This document shows positions 24,140 through 35,770 of a DNA stretch of 64,000 nucleotides, piece by piece; position 1 is the first letter of the stretch; each line of letters starts with the position of its first letter. The notes beneath the pieces are model-generated. The model searched no databases, was not told where the DNA came from, and saw only the letters and a program-made list of their open reading frames with translations. Made by a program: the position numbers and the translations under genes. Source of the stretch: Aphrophora alni (taxonomy: Eukaryota > Arthropoda > Insecta > Hemiptera > Aphrophoridae); the NCBI GenBank assembly GCA_963513935.1, contig OY740772.1, positions 105,931,797-105,995,796 on the forward strand, read 5' to 3'.

Positions 24140-26900
24140 AATACAGTGAACAATTTGTTTCTATACCATTGTCGTCTTCTAAAATTGAAAATCATTTAAT
24201 TGTTCATTATTTTTATCAGTCTTTATACAGTGAAATACGAATTTTGAAGTACGTGATTTGTTTTTAATTTTAAACTGTAATAGATTTCAATCAATAACCT
24301 CTAAATATTTCATAAGACATATTTTTGTTAGAATTTGAAGATCATTAAAGATGTAAAAGATTAACAATATAAAAAGTAACGAGGATGCTACATTTCTGCA
24401 TTACCTCTGTGTATGTTTATGTACATTTTATGGAGGATATAGCTCAGGAATTTATTCAAACCCTAGATTAAATGTTCATTTAAAACTGAAGTTAAACAAT
24501 GTCTTCTTGACTCGAAGAATATCTCAATCCTTGATTAATTGCTAACTCGTATTTTTTGAAACAGGAACCTAAGATAAATTTCTTGACTTGGGGATATATT
24601 TATTCCAAAATTGAATGCTCAAATATAGTAGGAGATAAAGCTCAAAATTAAAAGTGAGGCATGTAATAAGTTTACCCAATGATTGCCTAGATTATGTTTA
24701 AACACGATGTTAGTGTTTCATAAAAATATCTTCATAAAAATTTTTGAACCAAAAAATTCAGTCTGTTTGTAAATCGTCTAAACTGGTGAAACGATTTTAA
24801 TGAAATATGTAAAAAGAATCTACTTTGAACGTTTTATTATTTTTTTTAATTCAACATTTAGAATTCCACGCCTAGAAACCAAATAGAAGATAAGATTTTT
24901 TTAAATTTGCTCAAATAATTTTGATTAAACTTTCATCAAATGCGTAAACTTTCATTAATGTGAAGTAGCACAATTAGTCACTAGATAATTTCGAGTCGGA
25001 AGTTATCCACCCTAAAAGATATCAAAATCAACCAAAAGATTTCAATCAAATGTACTGAAGTGTTTACAACCGTAAATATGCCAACCGTAAAAAGAAAATT
25101 CTGTACGCGAGTAAATGAGAAAATACCAGAACAAATCCTTACAACAGTTGATCGTTTTATACTTTCATTTTGAGTTTGTGTGTTAGAAAATTTGATAAAT
25201 GATTTTTCATAGTTTATTTAATTGTTTTCTAAGTAATCTATATTTTCTCTCAAGAGTTGAAGATTTGTCACTATGTCACTATGCAAACCGCCACTATTCA
25301 AGTCCGTTGAGGGAGGAGACAGTAGACAGCCTGATCTTGAATAACCAAAGGTACCGTGCGAGTTCAACTCGTTTCTCAGCTGTGACAGCGCTTGGCACCG
25401 CGATTCTTCTGTAGTTACTTTCAATTAAGGTGCTCGGAAAAATCATAGATACTGTATTTCATTTTGCATAACAGTTGCAAAGAGCATAATTTAACAAACA
25501 ATTTAATAAAAATACAATCGTAGTTTCTTTCTTTAGTTTTAAAAAAATTATCAGACATTTTTCAACACTAACAATATTTTTTCAACTAAATAAATTTAAT
25601 AGAAATCATCCCCCTTAAATTGCAAGAGACTCAATTTTTTTCGTACTGATTTATTTTTATTATTACAGGGCAAACAATTATTACCATTAAAGCAGAAAAT
25701 GGTAAAATTATTAATATTTCAGACAGTTGACTTATGTTAATGTGTTAGACTAAACACGTTTAAATTATTAAAACAAAAAACTATCGTTTAACTCATAAAA
25801 AAACTAAGCAATGATAGTAAAACTACTTATTTACGCAACATTGCAAGACATAGGTAGCCTCGCTCGGGGATTAGCCTCGTGCAGCGAGCTATCCGAATTG
25901 ACAACCAAACGCTACTCTTGCTCTCCTATTGTCTATTATTTAACGAACTTTATTCGTGACGCATAGTACAGTCACAAATTGTATTCCAACGAAGTAGCGT
26001 TTTCAAACTGGTTATTGTTTATTACTATGAAAATATTTTCTATTGTTGAATATTGTACAATGATATCTGTTATTAAGTAAAAATGTATTTAAATGGGCGA
26101 AATGATTAATCATCAATTCTTTTTCCCCTGATGTCTGCTCATAATTAGAAAAGATTAATATATAACCTCAATGTTTCAACAGGAATATTGACAATTCAAT
26201 ATTGTTATTCCACATGGGTTAAATTAGACATAAGGATTATTTTAATTATTTAGTTTTGGACTATTTTTTTATTTTTATCAATCACATGTTAAATCGATGT
26301 CCAAGTTGATTCTGTCTACCAAGTTCCATTTATCGACTAATTTAATTCTGGACTATTAGAGTTTTTGAATTCACATGTTCAATCAATGGCTAAATTACAA
26401 GTTGAACTCAGAAACTGATTCTTAAAATCCAAAATGAATGTTACTTTTAATGTCCCATGAAGACCATGCACTTATATATTGTTTCCAATAAGTAGTCGAC
26501 AAGAAATTACCCTTATTAAAAATATTAGAGAATGACTACAACCTTAAATCATTCTTCCTTCTGAGCAAAATATAGAATTAACAACAACATAACAAAAGGA
26601 CTTATAATGCTGGAATGTATAAATCTACCTAATGAGTCATATTATAATGCAGATCAAACTATACATGGAAATATCAAGTACATGTCATATTGCAGTACCG
26701 GTATATCAAACACTACCGGCACTTTGATTTACAACATTTTGTTTGTCAGCTGATGACCTCACCTATTACACATTCAGGACGTTTGTCATCCATTAATTAC
26801 AGCTTAAAGGGGAAGATATAATCGTACTAAGCTAGCAAAACATCAAATCACCACGGCTGTGACGTAACGTTATTAATTTGATCAATCGAATAATTTGTGA
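24140..26900. other. Intergenic DNA, no gene seen
   Basis: Uniformly AT-rich with many stops. The paired 68-71-codon frames near 25,200-25,424 are antisense to each other and carry no motif. No RNA gene or clear repeat was seen. Confidence 0.4.
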
Positions 26901-26904
26901 ACTG

Positions 26905-29110
26905 TATGGAGAACGTCAGAGCTCTGGAATAGGCGAAGATGTTTCTCCACAAGTATCGGGCTCGCATCTGTGCAGAACGTCAGAGCTCTTGAATAAGCGA
27001 AGATGTTTCTACACAAACATAGGCCTCGCATCTGTGCAGAAACGTCAGAGCTCTTGTATAGGCGAAGATGTTTCTACACAAACATAGGCCTCGCATCTGT
27101 GCAGAACGTCAGAGCTCTTGAATAAGCGAACATGTTTCTCCACAAATATCGGGCTCACATCTGTGCAGAAACGTCAGAGCTCTTGAATAGGCGAAGATGT
27201 TTCTCCACAAATATCGGGCTCGCATCTGTGCAGAAACGTCAGAGCTCTTGAATAGGCGAAGATGTTTCTTCACAAATATCGGGCTCGCATCTGTGCAGAA
27301 ACGTCAGAGCTCTTGAATAAGCGAAGATGTTTCTCCACAAATATCGGGCTCGCATCTGTGCAGAAACGTCAGAGCTCTTGAATAGGCGAAGATGTTTCTT
27401 CACAAATATCGGGCTCGCATCTGTGCAGAAACGTCAGAGCTCTTGAATAAGCGAAGATGTTTCTCCACAAATATCGGGCTCGCATCTGTGCAGAAACGTC
27501 AGAGCTCTTGAATAGGCGAAGGTGTTTCTCCACAAATATCGGGCTCGCATCTGTGCAGAAATGTCAGAGCTCTTGAATAGGCGAACATGTTTCTCCACAA
27601 ATATCGGGCTCGCATCTGTGCAGAAACGTCAGAGCTCTTGAATAGGCGAAGATGTTTCTTCACAAATATCGGGCTCGCATCTGTGCAGAAACGTCAGAGC
27701 TCTTGAATAAGCGAAGATGTTTCTCCACAAATATCGGGCTCGCATCTGTGCAGAAACGTCAGAGCTCTTGAATAGGCGAAGGTGTTTCTCCACAAATATC
27801 GGGCTCGCATCACTGTGCAGAAACGTCAGAGCTCTTGAATAGGCGAAGATGTTTCTCCACAAATATCGGGCTCGCATCTGTGCAGAAACGTCAGAGCTCT
27901 TGAATAGGCGAAGATGTTTCTACACAAACATAGGCCTCGCATCTGTGCAGAAATGTCAGAGCTCTTGAATAGGCGAACATGTTTCTCCACAAATATCGGG
28001 CTCGCATCTGTGCAGAACGTCAGAGCTCTGGAATAAGCGAACATGTTTCTCCACAAATATCGGGCTCGCATCTGTGCAGAATGTCAGAGCTCTGGAATAA
28101 GCGAAGATGTTTCTACACAAACATAGGCCTCGCATCTGTGCAGAAATGTCAGAGCTCTTGAATAGGCGAACATGTTTCTCCACAAATATCGGGCTCGCAT
28201 CTGTGCAGAATGTCAGAGCTCTGGAATAGGCGAACATGTTTCTCCACAAATATCGGGCTCGCATCTGTGCAGAAATGTCAGAGCTCTTGAATAGGCGAAC
28301 ATGTTTCTCCACAAATATCGGGCTCGCATCTGTGCAGAATGTCAGAGCTCTGGAATAAGCGAAGATGTTTCTACACAAACATAGGCCTCGCATCTGTGCA
28401 GAAATGTCAGAGCTCTTGAATAGGCGAACATGTTTCTCCACAAATATCGGGCTCGCATCTGTGCAGAATGTCAGAGCTCTGGAATAAGCGAAGATGTTTC
28501 TACACAAACATAGGCCTCGCATCTGTGCAGAAATGTCAGAGCTCTTGAATAGGCGAACATGTTTCTCCACAAATATCGGGCTCGCATCTGTGCAGAATGT
28601 CAGAGCTCTGGAATAAGCGAAGATGTTTTCTACACAAACATAGGCCTCGCATCTGTGCAGAAATGTCAGAGCTCTTGAATAGGCGAACATGTTTCTCCAC
28701 AAATATCGGGCTCGCATCTGTGCAGAAACGTCAGAGCTCTTGAATAAGCGAAGATGTTTCTACACAAACATAGGCCTCGCATCGGTGCAGAAACGTCAGA
28801 GCTCTTGAATAGGCGATGATATTTCTACACAAACATAGGCCTCGCATCGGTGCAGAAACGTCAGAGCTCTTGAATAGGCGATGATATTTCTACACAAACA
28901 TAGGCCACGCATCTGTGCAGAAACGCATAGCTCTTGAATAGGCGAAGATGTTTCTCCACAAATATCGGGCTTCGCATCTGTGCAGAATTGTCAGAGCTCT
29001 TGAATAGGCGAAGATGTTTCTCCACAAATATCGGGTTTGCATCTGTGCAGAAACGTCAGAGCTCTTTAATAGGCGAAGATGTTTTTACACAAACTAGGCT
29101 TCGCATCTGA
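26905..29110 (+). repeat. 65-bp minisatellite with 129-bp higher-order dimer
   Basis: About 34 tandem units of 64-65 bp with the core GTCAGAGCTCTTGAATAGGCGA followed by a TGTTTCT block and GCATCTGTGCAGAA. Two subtypes differ in the middle: CCACAAATATCGGGCTCGC versus ACACAAACATAGGCCTCGC. From about 27,950 to 28,700 the subtypes alternate regularly as a 65+64-bp dimer. Because 129 is divisible by three, long open frames appear there on the minus strand (253 codons). They are array artefacts. Units at the right edge (28,800-29,110) are more diverged. Confidence 0.95.
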
Positions 29111-29239
29111 AACCTGTATAGGCCCTACGTTAAGCCCTATTTAAATTTTACAAGTATTGATGTCAGACCTAAAATTGTCACATTTAAGCAAGCCATATTG
29201 TCTAGCCATTTTTAAAGGACATCTAAGAATTCGTACAGA

Positions 29240-29800
29240 TTAAAAATCTAAAATCTAGCGCCCAATGGAGAATTATATTCATATATAGTTTCGTTTTTCG
29301 TAAAAGGAAAAAAAAAGTTGGTTTCTTATATATATTATGTAATATTAATGATTTTAGAATATTCCACATTAAACACCAATCGTTAACCATTTTGAAAAAG
29401 TACAAATTTCAGTCTTGGTTTTCCGAGTCACTGATAAAAGGTTACATAAATAATACGTCCTCCAAATCTTCACTCGAAATTTTATTTACTTCCAAAGATA
29501 CAATGTTATTTTGTGGGAATACAAAATGGCCTACAGACAGAATACGTGTCGTTTTGAAGACAAATTTTAACACAGAAATATTAGTCATTTACGTACAACG
29601 TAATTTTCAAAAGGAGAATATTCCTGTAAAATAACGATAACTATAATTACGAAAATTAAAATTGGAACAATTGTCAGACATTCACTTTTTTTTAACTTGC
29701 TTACTTAAATCTGATATATATTTTTAATAGAGTAAATAAATAAATGGTAGTTCGTCTCTGGTCTGCTAGTATGAGTAAAACACACCCACACACGCACACG

Positions 29801-29863
<63 letters not shown>

Positions 29864-30055
29864 TTGAGGACATGTTTACAATTATTAATCTTACAACTCT
29901 TACATCCACTACACATGTTCTAAACTTTTATCCATGCTTTTATTGACTTTAATATCGTGTTCAATTTTCAAAGAAAAAAAAAACTTCATGAACTTCATTT
30001 CTTATTTTTAGTTCAAAAATCAATTGCCGTGGAATTTCAAACCACCCTGTATAAA
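29240..30055 (-). repeat. Dispersed repeat family R3, inverted copy split by an (AC)n tract
   Basis: In reverse orientation it carries the R3 blocks TTCCACATTA, TCAGTCTTGGTTTTCCGAGTCACTG and ATTTACTTCCAAAGATA. It ends at 30,020-30,050 with the inverted TTTCAAACCACCCTGTATAAATT end. An AC microsatellite occupies part of the middle. Confidence 0.5.
29786..29861. repeat. (AC)n microsatellite
   Basis: Almost pure CA dinucleotide tract of about 75 bp. The valine/cysteine-only minus-strand frame across it is an artefact. Confidence 0.9.
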
Positions 30056-30099
30056 TTAAATTAGAGTTTGCACATATATTGCTGTGGTTCTACTTATTT

Positions 30100-30715
30100 A
30101 TGGCTAGAAAACACATGACACATAAACATAACTCCTGAGAAAGTAACATGTCAACTTGCACTTGGACCTACAAACAACTGTTTTCATGTTATTGAAATTA
30201 TAATTTATTTTATAGTTTCTAGAATTATATAAAAAGTTGAAAGCGGACAATTACGTAAATTGCAGCCGAGTTTATAGATTAAATAAATAAGGGCGTGTAT
30301 AAATATTACATTCTAACAGCAAGTCGTTATGACATTAACTCAGAAAGCGAGAAAATGCAAGAAGCCGTATGTAGAAACTAGTATTTGAAGTATGATTATG
30401 TCAGAATCAAGAACATTTAATTCAAATGAGTTTAGCTTTACCATAAAAAGTAACAGAGTTACTAGGAATAAAGTGGAGGGGAAAAAACAACTATAACAGC
30501 AACAGATCGAATTTTATTTATAATTTTGAAAAATTTAGCATGTAATGTTGGTTAATAGTAATTTAGCATAATTTAAAAATATTATGCTCGAAACAGTTTA
30601 ACGTACTTAGGTACGTTCTTTGTGAGACTATAATAACTCATTTTGTCCAGTGATCTTTATAGCCTATAATAACACAAAGATCGAGTTTGGTAACAAGAAA
30701 TAATGCTTACAATCT
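30100..30715. other. Intergenic DNA, no gene seen
   Basis: AT-rich with no motif and no repeat family member recognised. Confidence 0.4.
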
Positions 30716-30921
30716 AAAGCTGCATGCCAAGTACATGTATCTATAAGTCAAGTATCTATAGTAGCATTCCAAGTATCTATAACTTTATGCCAAGAATCTG
30801 TAGCTGCAATCCAAGTCTGTAGTTGTATACCAAGTAGTAGTTAGAACTGAATACCAAGTATATATAGCTGCATGTCCAATAATATATAGCTGCATTTCAA
30901 GTATCTATAGCTGCATGCCAA

Positions 30922-30966
<45 letters not shown>
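30716..30966 (+). repeat. 21-22-bp minisatellite, left part, ending in (TA)n
   Basis: Degenerate copies of a unit like AGCTGCATGCCAAGTATCTAT, ending in a TA run at about 30,929-30,966. The same array resumes at 52,026 after the nested insertion, so it is one locus split by the retrotransposon. Confidence 0.85.
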
Positions 30967-30968
<2 letters not shown>

Positions 30969-31227
30969 TTATGTGAACAATATTTAACTTTAGTAAACAC
31001 AATAGTGGTAGTTTTCCTAGAATAAGATAGAGTAAGCATTTTGTATTTCCTAGCCTTTGTAAGCCACTATAGAAAGTGTTCTTTACAGACTCACTCAAGA
31101 CAGTTCGCTCTGTGGATAAGAGTACTGTATTATTATAATCACATTTAATTCATTTAAATAAAGTTATAATAAAATAAAGTTTGTTGTTTTTTTTAAAAAG
31201 AGATTTTTAAGGAGCAACGACATAACT
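30967..31227 (+). repeat. Errantivirus-type element, 5' LTR (261 bp)
   Basis: Bounded by the inverted 7-mer AGTTATG ... CATAACT. It is identical in length to the copy at 51,765-52,025, with one visible difference (A versus G about 20 bp from the start). It contains a poly(A) signal AATAAA at 31,157-31,162. The insertion lies in a TA run, so the target duplication cannot be fixed exactly; TATA on both sides fits the TA-rich target preference known for Ty3/gypsy errantiviruses. Confidence 0.95.
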
Positions 31228-31245
31228 GACGCAGTCGGTAGGACA
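31228..31245 (+). promoter_or_regulatory. Primer-binding site
   Basis: GACGCAGTCGGTAGGACA starts immediately after the 5' LTR. CGCAGTCGGTAGGA resembles the tRNA-Ser-type primer site I recall for several insect errantiviruses. The tRNA identity is not verified. Confidence 0.65.
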
Positions 31246-31437
31246 CTCCAAGAAATTAGTGAAAATAATTATCTTCGGTTTTAACCGTTAATGGAGTGCG
31301 AACAATACTTAATAAACGCATATTATTAAGTATAAATTCAAACTTAATAAAAGTATATTATTAAGTGAAGAAAAAGTGAAAGCAAAAGTGAAAAGTGTGT
31401 GAAATTAGTGTTATCCAAGTGTTAATTGATACGCGAA

Positions 31438-31460
31438 ATGAGCATAAGATTTTGGATTTT
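31438..31460 (+). other. Possible short 5' exon of the env transcript
   Basis: An ATG at 31,438 opens a 7-codon-plus-2-nt frame ending at a strong splice donor (GTGAGT at 31,461). Errantiviruses make env from a spliced subgenomic RNA. The phase (2 nt left over) is compatible with a candidate acceptor at 50,062/50,063 just ahead of the env frame, which itself has no usable upstream ATG. This is an inference from splice motifs and phase. Confidence 0.45.
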
Positions 31461-31588
31461 GTGAGTAATTAAAATAAGATAATTTGTAAGAATATATTGT
31501 GTAATAATATTTTAATTTGCAGAACTTTAGCTCTTAGTTATTTAGTTATTAGAATTTTATTAGATTTTTTAAGCTTTTATTATTCAAA

Positions 31589-32683
31589 ATGACGACTCCA
31601 GTCTTAAAGAAAGAGTACCTAGACATGATCCCGGAATTTTCGGGTGAACCCACAATGCTTAATAGATTCATATCGATTTGTGACAAAATATATAATAAAT
31701 TTTATGTATCTGCTAACCCAGATGATTTTCAAAATGAATATTTGCTTTCTACTATTTTGACAAAATTAAAAGGTACAGCTTTGGAATTAGTTGTAAGCTC
31801 AAATAGTTACTCTTGGTTAGATGTTAGAAAAACACTTTTATCAAGTTATTTAGACAAAAGAGATTGTTATACATTAAATCTTGAAATGTCGGAACTAAAG
31901 CAGGAAGCCGGTGAAACACCATTTAAATTTTATGAGAAAATACAAAAATTGTTAAATCTTCAGATAGCATATTTTGTTAACAAAGAACCAGGGGCACAAG
32001 TTGTATTGTGCAGTTATACACAAAATTTAGCTTTAAGAGTTTTGTTAAGAGGTCTACACGAACCACTTGGCTCTCTCATGAGAACCAAAAATCCCACAAC
32101 TCTTGGGGAAGCCCTTAGCATGTTAACTAATGATTTTCAATTTAAAAATAATAAAATGATGACATATTCTAATAAGCAAAATGTTGTTCCTAAAGATCAA
32201 AATAGTTTTGTTAAGAGACCATTTAATGCCACATTTAACCAAAATCCGAGACAAATGTACCAACAATCAAACCCCCAAATTCCCAGACAAATGTACCAAC
32301 AACCAAACCCGTACTATAAACCTTTTCCTACTACATCTGGTCAACTTCAACGTGGACAGTTTAATAATAACCACAATTCGAGACCTCAATCAAATCAAAA
32401 ACAAACGTACCAACCCACTCCTATGAGTACGTCAACCAGACAATCGGATGGAATATCTAGGCAAAATCCTAAACTCTACCAGATGACGGGACGAAGTACC
32501 GAAAATAACGAGGATTATACTATGTATCAAACACCGATCCAAGAAAATCAAAGTTATGACGAAACTTTTCCCGAATATCCATCAGACAACGATCCATCAG
32601 ACTACTGTGTAGAAGAGACAAATACTCAGACAGAACAGAATTATTTTTTAGACCAGACAGAAGAGAATCATTTTTTAGGATAA
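31589..32683 (+). CDS. gag: Gag polyprotein of the errantivirus-type element
   Basis: 364 residues encoding the structural polyprotein that assembles the retrotransposon particle in the cytoplasm. Residues 1 to about 200 are mostly helical with conserved-looking hydrophobic spacing (an F-x-G-E-P start, as in gypsy-group Gag). Residues 210-290 form a Q/N/P-rich, low-complexity tail with a near-repeat of R-Q-M-Y-Q-Q, and the C-terminus is acidic. There is no CCHC zinc knuckle, which is usual for insect errantiviruses. The ATG follows a 5' leader of about 360 nt after the LTR. The stop at 32,681 is preceded by a -1 slippery heptamer that gives access to pol. The frame is intact. The assignment rests mainly on position and the linked pol gene. 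Confidence 0.85.
   Translation: MTTPVLKKEYLDMIPEFSGEPTMLNRFISICDKIYNKFYVSANPDDFQNEYLLSTILTKLKGTALELVVSSNSYSWLDVRKTLLSSYLDKRDCYTLNLEMSELKQEAGETPFKFYEKIQKLLNLQIAYFVNKEPGAQVVLCSYTQNLALRVLLRGLHEPLGSLMRTKNPTTLGEALSMLTNDFQFKNNKMMTYSNKQNVVPKDQNSFVKRPFNATFNQNPRQMYQQSNPQIPRQMYQQPNPYYKPFPTTSGQLQRGQFNNNHNSRPQSNQKQTYQPTPMSTSTRQSDGISRQNPKLYQMTGRSTENNEDYTMYQTPIQENQSYDETFPEYPSDNDPSDYCVEETNTQTEQNYFLDQTEENHFLG
32671..32677 (+). promoter_or_regulatory. Programmed -1 ribosomal frameshift slippery site
   Basis: T-TTT-TTA in the gag reading frame, two codons before the gag stop (TAA 32,681-32,683). It has the canonical X-XXY-YYZ form. The -1 frame is open from there into pol without a stop. Gag-pol expression by -1 frameshifting is usual in this retroelement group. 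No downstream pseudoknot was worked out. Confidence 0.75.
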
Positions 32684-32709
32684 CAGAACCTAAGAACCAT
32701 TTTTCAATT

Positions 32710-34521
32710 ATGAATATTCAAAATGATAATAATGAACTACCCTACATATACGACCCGAACACCAATCTAAAAATTTTAATAGACACCGGTAGCACAAGAT
32801 CTTTCATAAAGAAATCATTAGGATTCAAAAGTTTTAAAACAAGCCTAATTAAAGAACCATTTGAAGTAGCTACTGCACACGGAGTTTCAAAAGAAAATTA
32901 CAGTTGTAAAATACCCCTATTAGGTAAAAAATTAACTAAATTCTACCTATTTGACTTTCACAATAGCTTTGATCTACTATTAGGATTGGATAGTATTAAA
33001 GATCTAAAAATAAACTTAGACTTCATAAATAATAAACTAATATGTTGCAATGAAAGGATCCCAATTCTTTATCTTAATAAAGAAACGGATGTTCTAAACA
33101 CAAAAACTAGGGACGTATCAGTCAAAGAAATGTCAAGCTATCATACCCAGGCTCGTACCAGCCAAATAGTTAAAATTAAAATAAAAGGTAAAAATAACGA
33201 TGAAGGATTGTTATCTTATAAAAATATGGACGGATTAGAAATTCCCCAATGTATAGTCACAGTGCGCGAAGGTGAAGCCTATTGTCCTATAATAAATAAC
33301 ACAACTGAAAACAAGAGATTGTCGCTAAAACCACTTGAACTAGAAACTTTAAATAATTACAACATTTTTCAAACAAACACTTTTACAAAAAATCAAGAAA
33401 ATAAAATAAATTTAAATATATTTGATCACAAGAAAGAAAAACCTAGACTAGATCTGTCAAAAATTAGGGTGGACCACATGAATTTAGAAGAAAGAAAAGC
33501 AATAATTAAACTAGTAGAAGAATATTCTGATATATTTTATGTTGAAGGAGATAATTTGACTTTTACGAATCAAATTAAACACGTAATTAGGACCACTGAT
33601 GAAATTCCCGTTTATTCCAAAAATTATCGATACCCGGAAATTTACAAAACCGAAGTAAACAATCAAATCGAAGATATGTTAAAACAAAAAATCATCCAAC
33701 CTTCTCATTCCCCATGGAATTCTCCAGTTTGGATCGTACCAAAAAAGCAAGATGCATCTGGAAAACAAAAATTTCGACTTGTAATAGACTTTAGGGGCCT
33801 AAATTCTAAAACCATAGACGACAGGTTTCCATTGCCAAATATTACCGATATCCTAGACAAATTAGGTCGATCTCAATACTTTACAACATTAGATTTAACT
33901 TCAGGATTTCACCAGGTAGAAATGGATCCTTCAAGCGTAGAAAAAACTGCATTCTCAACGGAAACCGGACATTACGAATTTTTACGCATGGCTTTTGGTC
34001 TTAAGAATAGTCCTCCTACTTTTCAAAGAATTATGAACAACATTCTAAGGGGAATTCAAAACGAAACATGTCTAGTATATTTAGATGACATCATAATATA
34101 TTCAACCAGTCTTCAAGAACACGCAGAAAGACTTAGGGATGTTTTTGAGAGATTACGGAATGCAAACTTTAAAATTCTACTAGATAAAACCAAATTCCTT
34201 AGAAAAGAAGTAGCGTATTTAGGGCATATAGTAACCGCAGAAGGTGTCAAACCAAATCCAGATAAAGTTAAGGCTATAAAATGTTATCCGATTCCTAGAA
34301 CACCTAAAGAAATTAAAGGATTTTTGGGACTACTAGGGTATTATAGGAAATTTATTAAAAGCTTTGCTAACATAACAAAACCATTTACCACCTGTTTAAA
34401 GAAAGGCGCTAAAATTGACATAAATAATCCAGAGTATATTAATTGTTTTGAAACCTGTAAAAATATATTATCAAATGAACCAACCCTTGCTACAATATCC
34501 AGACTTCGACAAAGAATTTAA
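32710..34521 (+). pseudogene. pol: Pol, protease and reverse transcriptase part (frame broken at its end)
   Basis: The frame is entered from gag by -1 frameshifting; the ATG at 32,710 is probably not the start. The aspartic protease active site D-T-G-S is at about residue 25. The RT spans about residues 280-520, with the L-D-L-T-S-G-F-H palm motif and the Y-L-D-D catalytic box at about residue 457. The enzyme copies genomic RNA into DNA inside the particle. The frame leaves the pol reading frame between about 34,448 and 34,521; the RNase H region continues in the next frame, so a one-base indel is indicated. With LTRs this similar, an assembly error is a real alternative to mutation. Confidence 0.9.
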
Positions 34522-34936
34522 TTTAACTACAGATGCCAGTAATTTCGCAATCGGAGCAATACTCAGCCAAAAAAAGAACGGCGCTGATTTACCTATCGCA
34601 TATGCGAGTCGAACATTGAATGACAACGAAGTTAATTATTCGGCTATAGAAAAAGAATTGCTTGCAATAGTTTGGGCAACGAAATACTTTCGACCATATT
34701 TGTACGGAAGAAAATTTAAAATCTTTTCTGACCACAAACCGCTGCAATGGCTATTTTCCGTAAAAGAGCCGAACTCAAAACTTCTTCGGTGGAGACTTAA
34801 ATTAGAAGAATATGACTATCAAATAGTGTATAAAAAGGGTAAATTAAATCAGAATGCTGACGCACTCTCAAGGATACAATTAAATATTACTGACAATAAT
34901 CCAAAAATTACTGACACAACGATTAACGAAGACAGC
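34448..34936 (+). pseudogene. pol: Pol, RNase H part, cut by the inner insertion
   Basis: Carries the RNase H-like domain that degrades the RNA strand during reverse transcription: T-T-D-A-S, then [22 protein letters not shown], and the terminal N-A-D-A-L-S-R box (about 34,851-34,875). It is shifted by one frame from the RT part. The coding sequence is interrupted at 34,936 by the Polinton-like element. The open frame that continues to 35,281 in proline-rich sequence is translated from the inner element's C-rich terminal repeat and is not part of pol. Confidence 0.9.
34931..34936 (+). repeat. Target-site duplication of the inner element, left copy
   Basis: GACAGC directly before the left AGTAGAG terminus, matched by GACAGC at 48,495-48,500. 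Six-bp duplications are the hallmark of Polinton/Maverick integration. Confidence 0.95.
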
Positions 34937-34974
34937 AGTAGAGATGGGGTCAGTTTGGGACAAAAATCGGGAGG

Positions 34975-35630
34975 GGGTACCCCCACCCATCCCCCCTCCC
35001 CTCCCCCTCCCCTTTGCCCCTCCCCCTTTGCCCCTCCCCCCTTGGCCCCTCCCCCTTTGCCCCTCCCCTCCCCCTCCCCTCCCCCTCCCCTCCCCTCCCC
35101 CTCCCCTCCCCTCCCCTTTGCCCCTCCCCCTTTGCCCCTCCCCCATGGCCCCTCCCCCTTTGCCCCACCCCTCCCCTCCCCCTTGGCCCCTCCCCCTTTG
35201 CCCCTCCCCCTTTGCCCCTCCCCTTTAGGCCCCTTCCCCCATTGGTCCCCCACCCCTCCCCCCTTTGCCCCTTCCCTGTAGGCCCCTCCCCCTTGCCCCT
35301 TCCCTTTAGGCCCCTTCCCCATTGGTGCCCCCACCCCTCCCCCCTTTGCCCCTTCCCTGTAGGCCCCTCCCCCTGCCCCTCCCCTTTAGGCCCCTTCCCC
35401 CATTGGTCCCCCCACCCCTCCCCCTGCCCCTCCCCCTTAGGCCCCTTCCCCCATTGGTCCCCCCACCCCTCCCCCCTTTGCCCCTTCCCTGTAGGCCCCT
35501 CCCCCTGCCCCTCCCCCTTAGGCCCCTTCCCCATTGGTCCCCCACCTCCTCCCACCCCTCCCCATGCCCCTCCCCGGTACGCCCCTCCCCTTTAGGCCCC
35601 TTCCCTTCCCCCATTGGTCCCCCCACCTGT
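34975..35630 (+). repeat. C-rich/G-rich minisatellite in left terminal repeat
   Basis: About 650 bp of imperfect tandem CCCCTCCCCCTTTGCCC and CCCCATTGGTCCCCC units, almost entirely pyrimidine on the plus strand. The complementary strand is a run of GGGG tracts with strong G-quadruplex potential. Long proline-rich and glycine-rich open frames in it are compositional artefacts. Confidence 0.95.
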
Positions 35631-35696
35631 GACGTATTGTTGTCGAGACACACACAAGACGCCATACACACATGACGTCATACACTTAACTTTTTT

Positions 35697-35770
35697 AATA
35701 CCGGTGGGATTCGAACCTGTGAAGTTTGGATTGGAAGGCGGACACGCTACCGACTGAGCTATCGTGCATA
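35697..35770 (-). repeat. tRNA-like Pol III unit in left terminal repeat
   Basis: On the minus strand, A box TAGCTCAGTCGG (35,750-35,761) and a perfect B box GGTTCGAATCC (35,707-35,717) with tRNA spacing. Neither T stem nor acceptor stem pairs well, so it is a decayed tRNA or a tRNA-derived SINE head captured by the element. It points outward, towards the tip. Confidence 0.55.

Noticed and set aside
27956..28717. 253-codon open frame on the minus strand
   Set aside because: It lies wholly in the 65-bp minisatellite; the 129-bp dimer is divisible by three, which keeps the frame open. There is no other coding sign.
26905..29110. CRISPR-like array
   Set aside because: Units are contiguous without unique spacers and the host is a eukaryote; this is a minisatellite.
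29701..29916. 71-codon valine/cysteine-rich frame
   Set aside because: Pure translation of the (AC)n microsatellite.
34944..35675. Long proline-rich and glycine-rich open frames on both strands (also 47,757-48,746)
   Set aside because: Produced by C-rich/G-rich tandem DNA in the terminal repeats; open in several frames at once, with no complex sequence.
35697..35770. Functional tRNA gene in the terminal repeat
   Set aside because: Pol III boxes are intact, but T stem and acceptor stem fail to pair.
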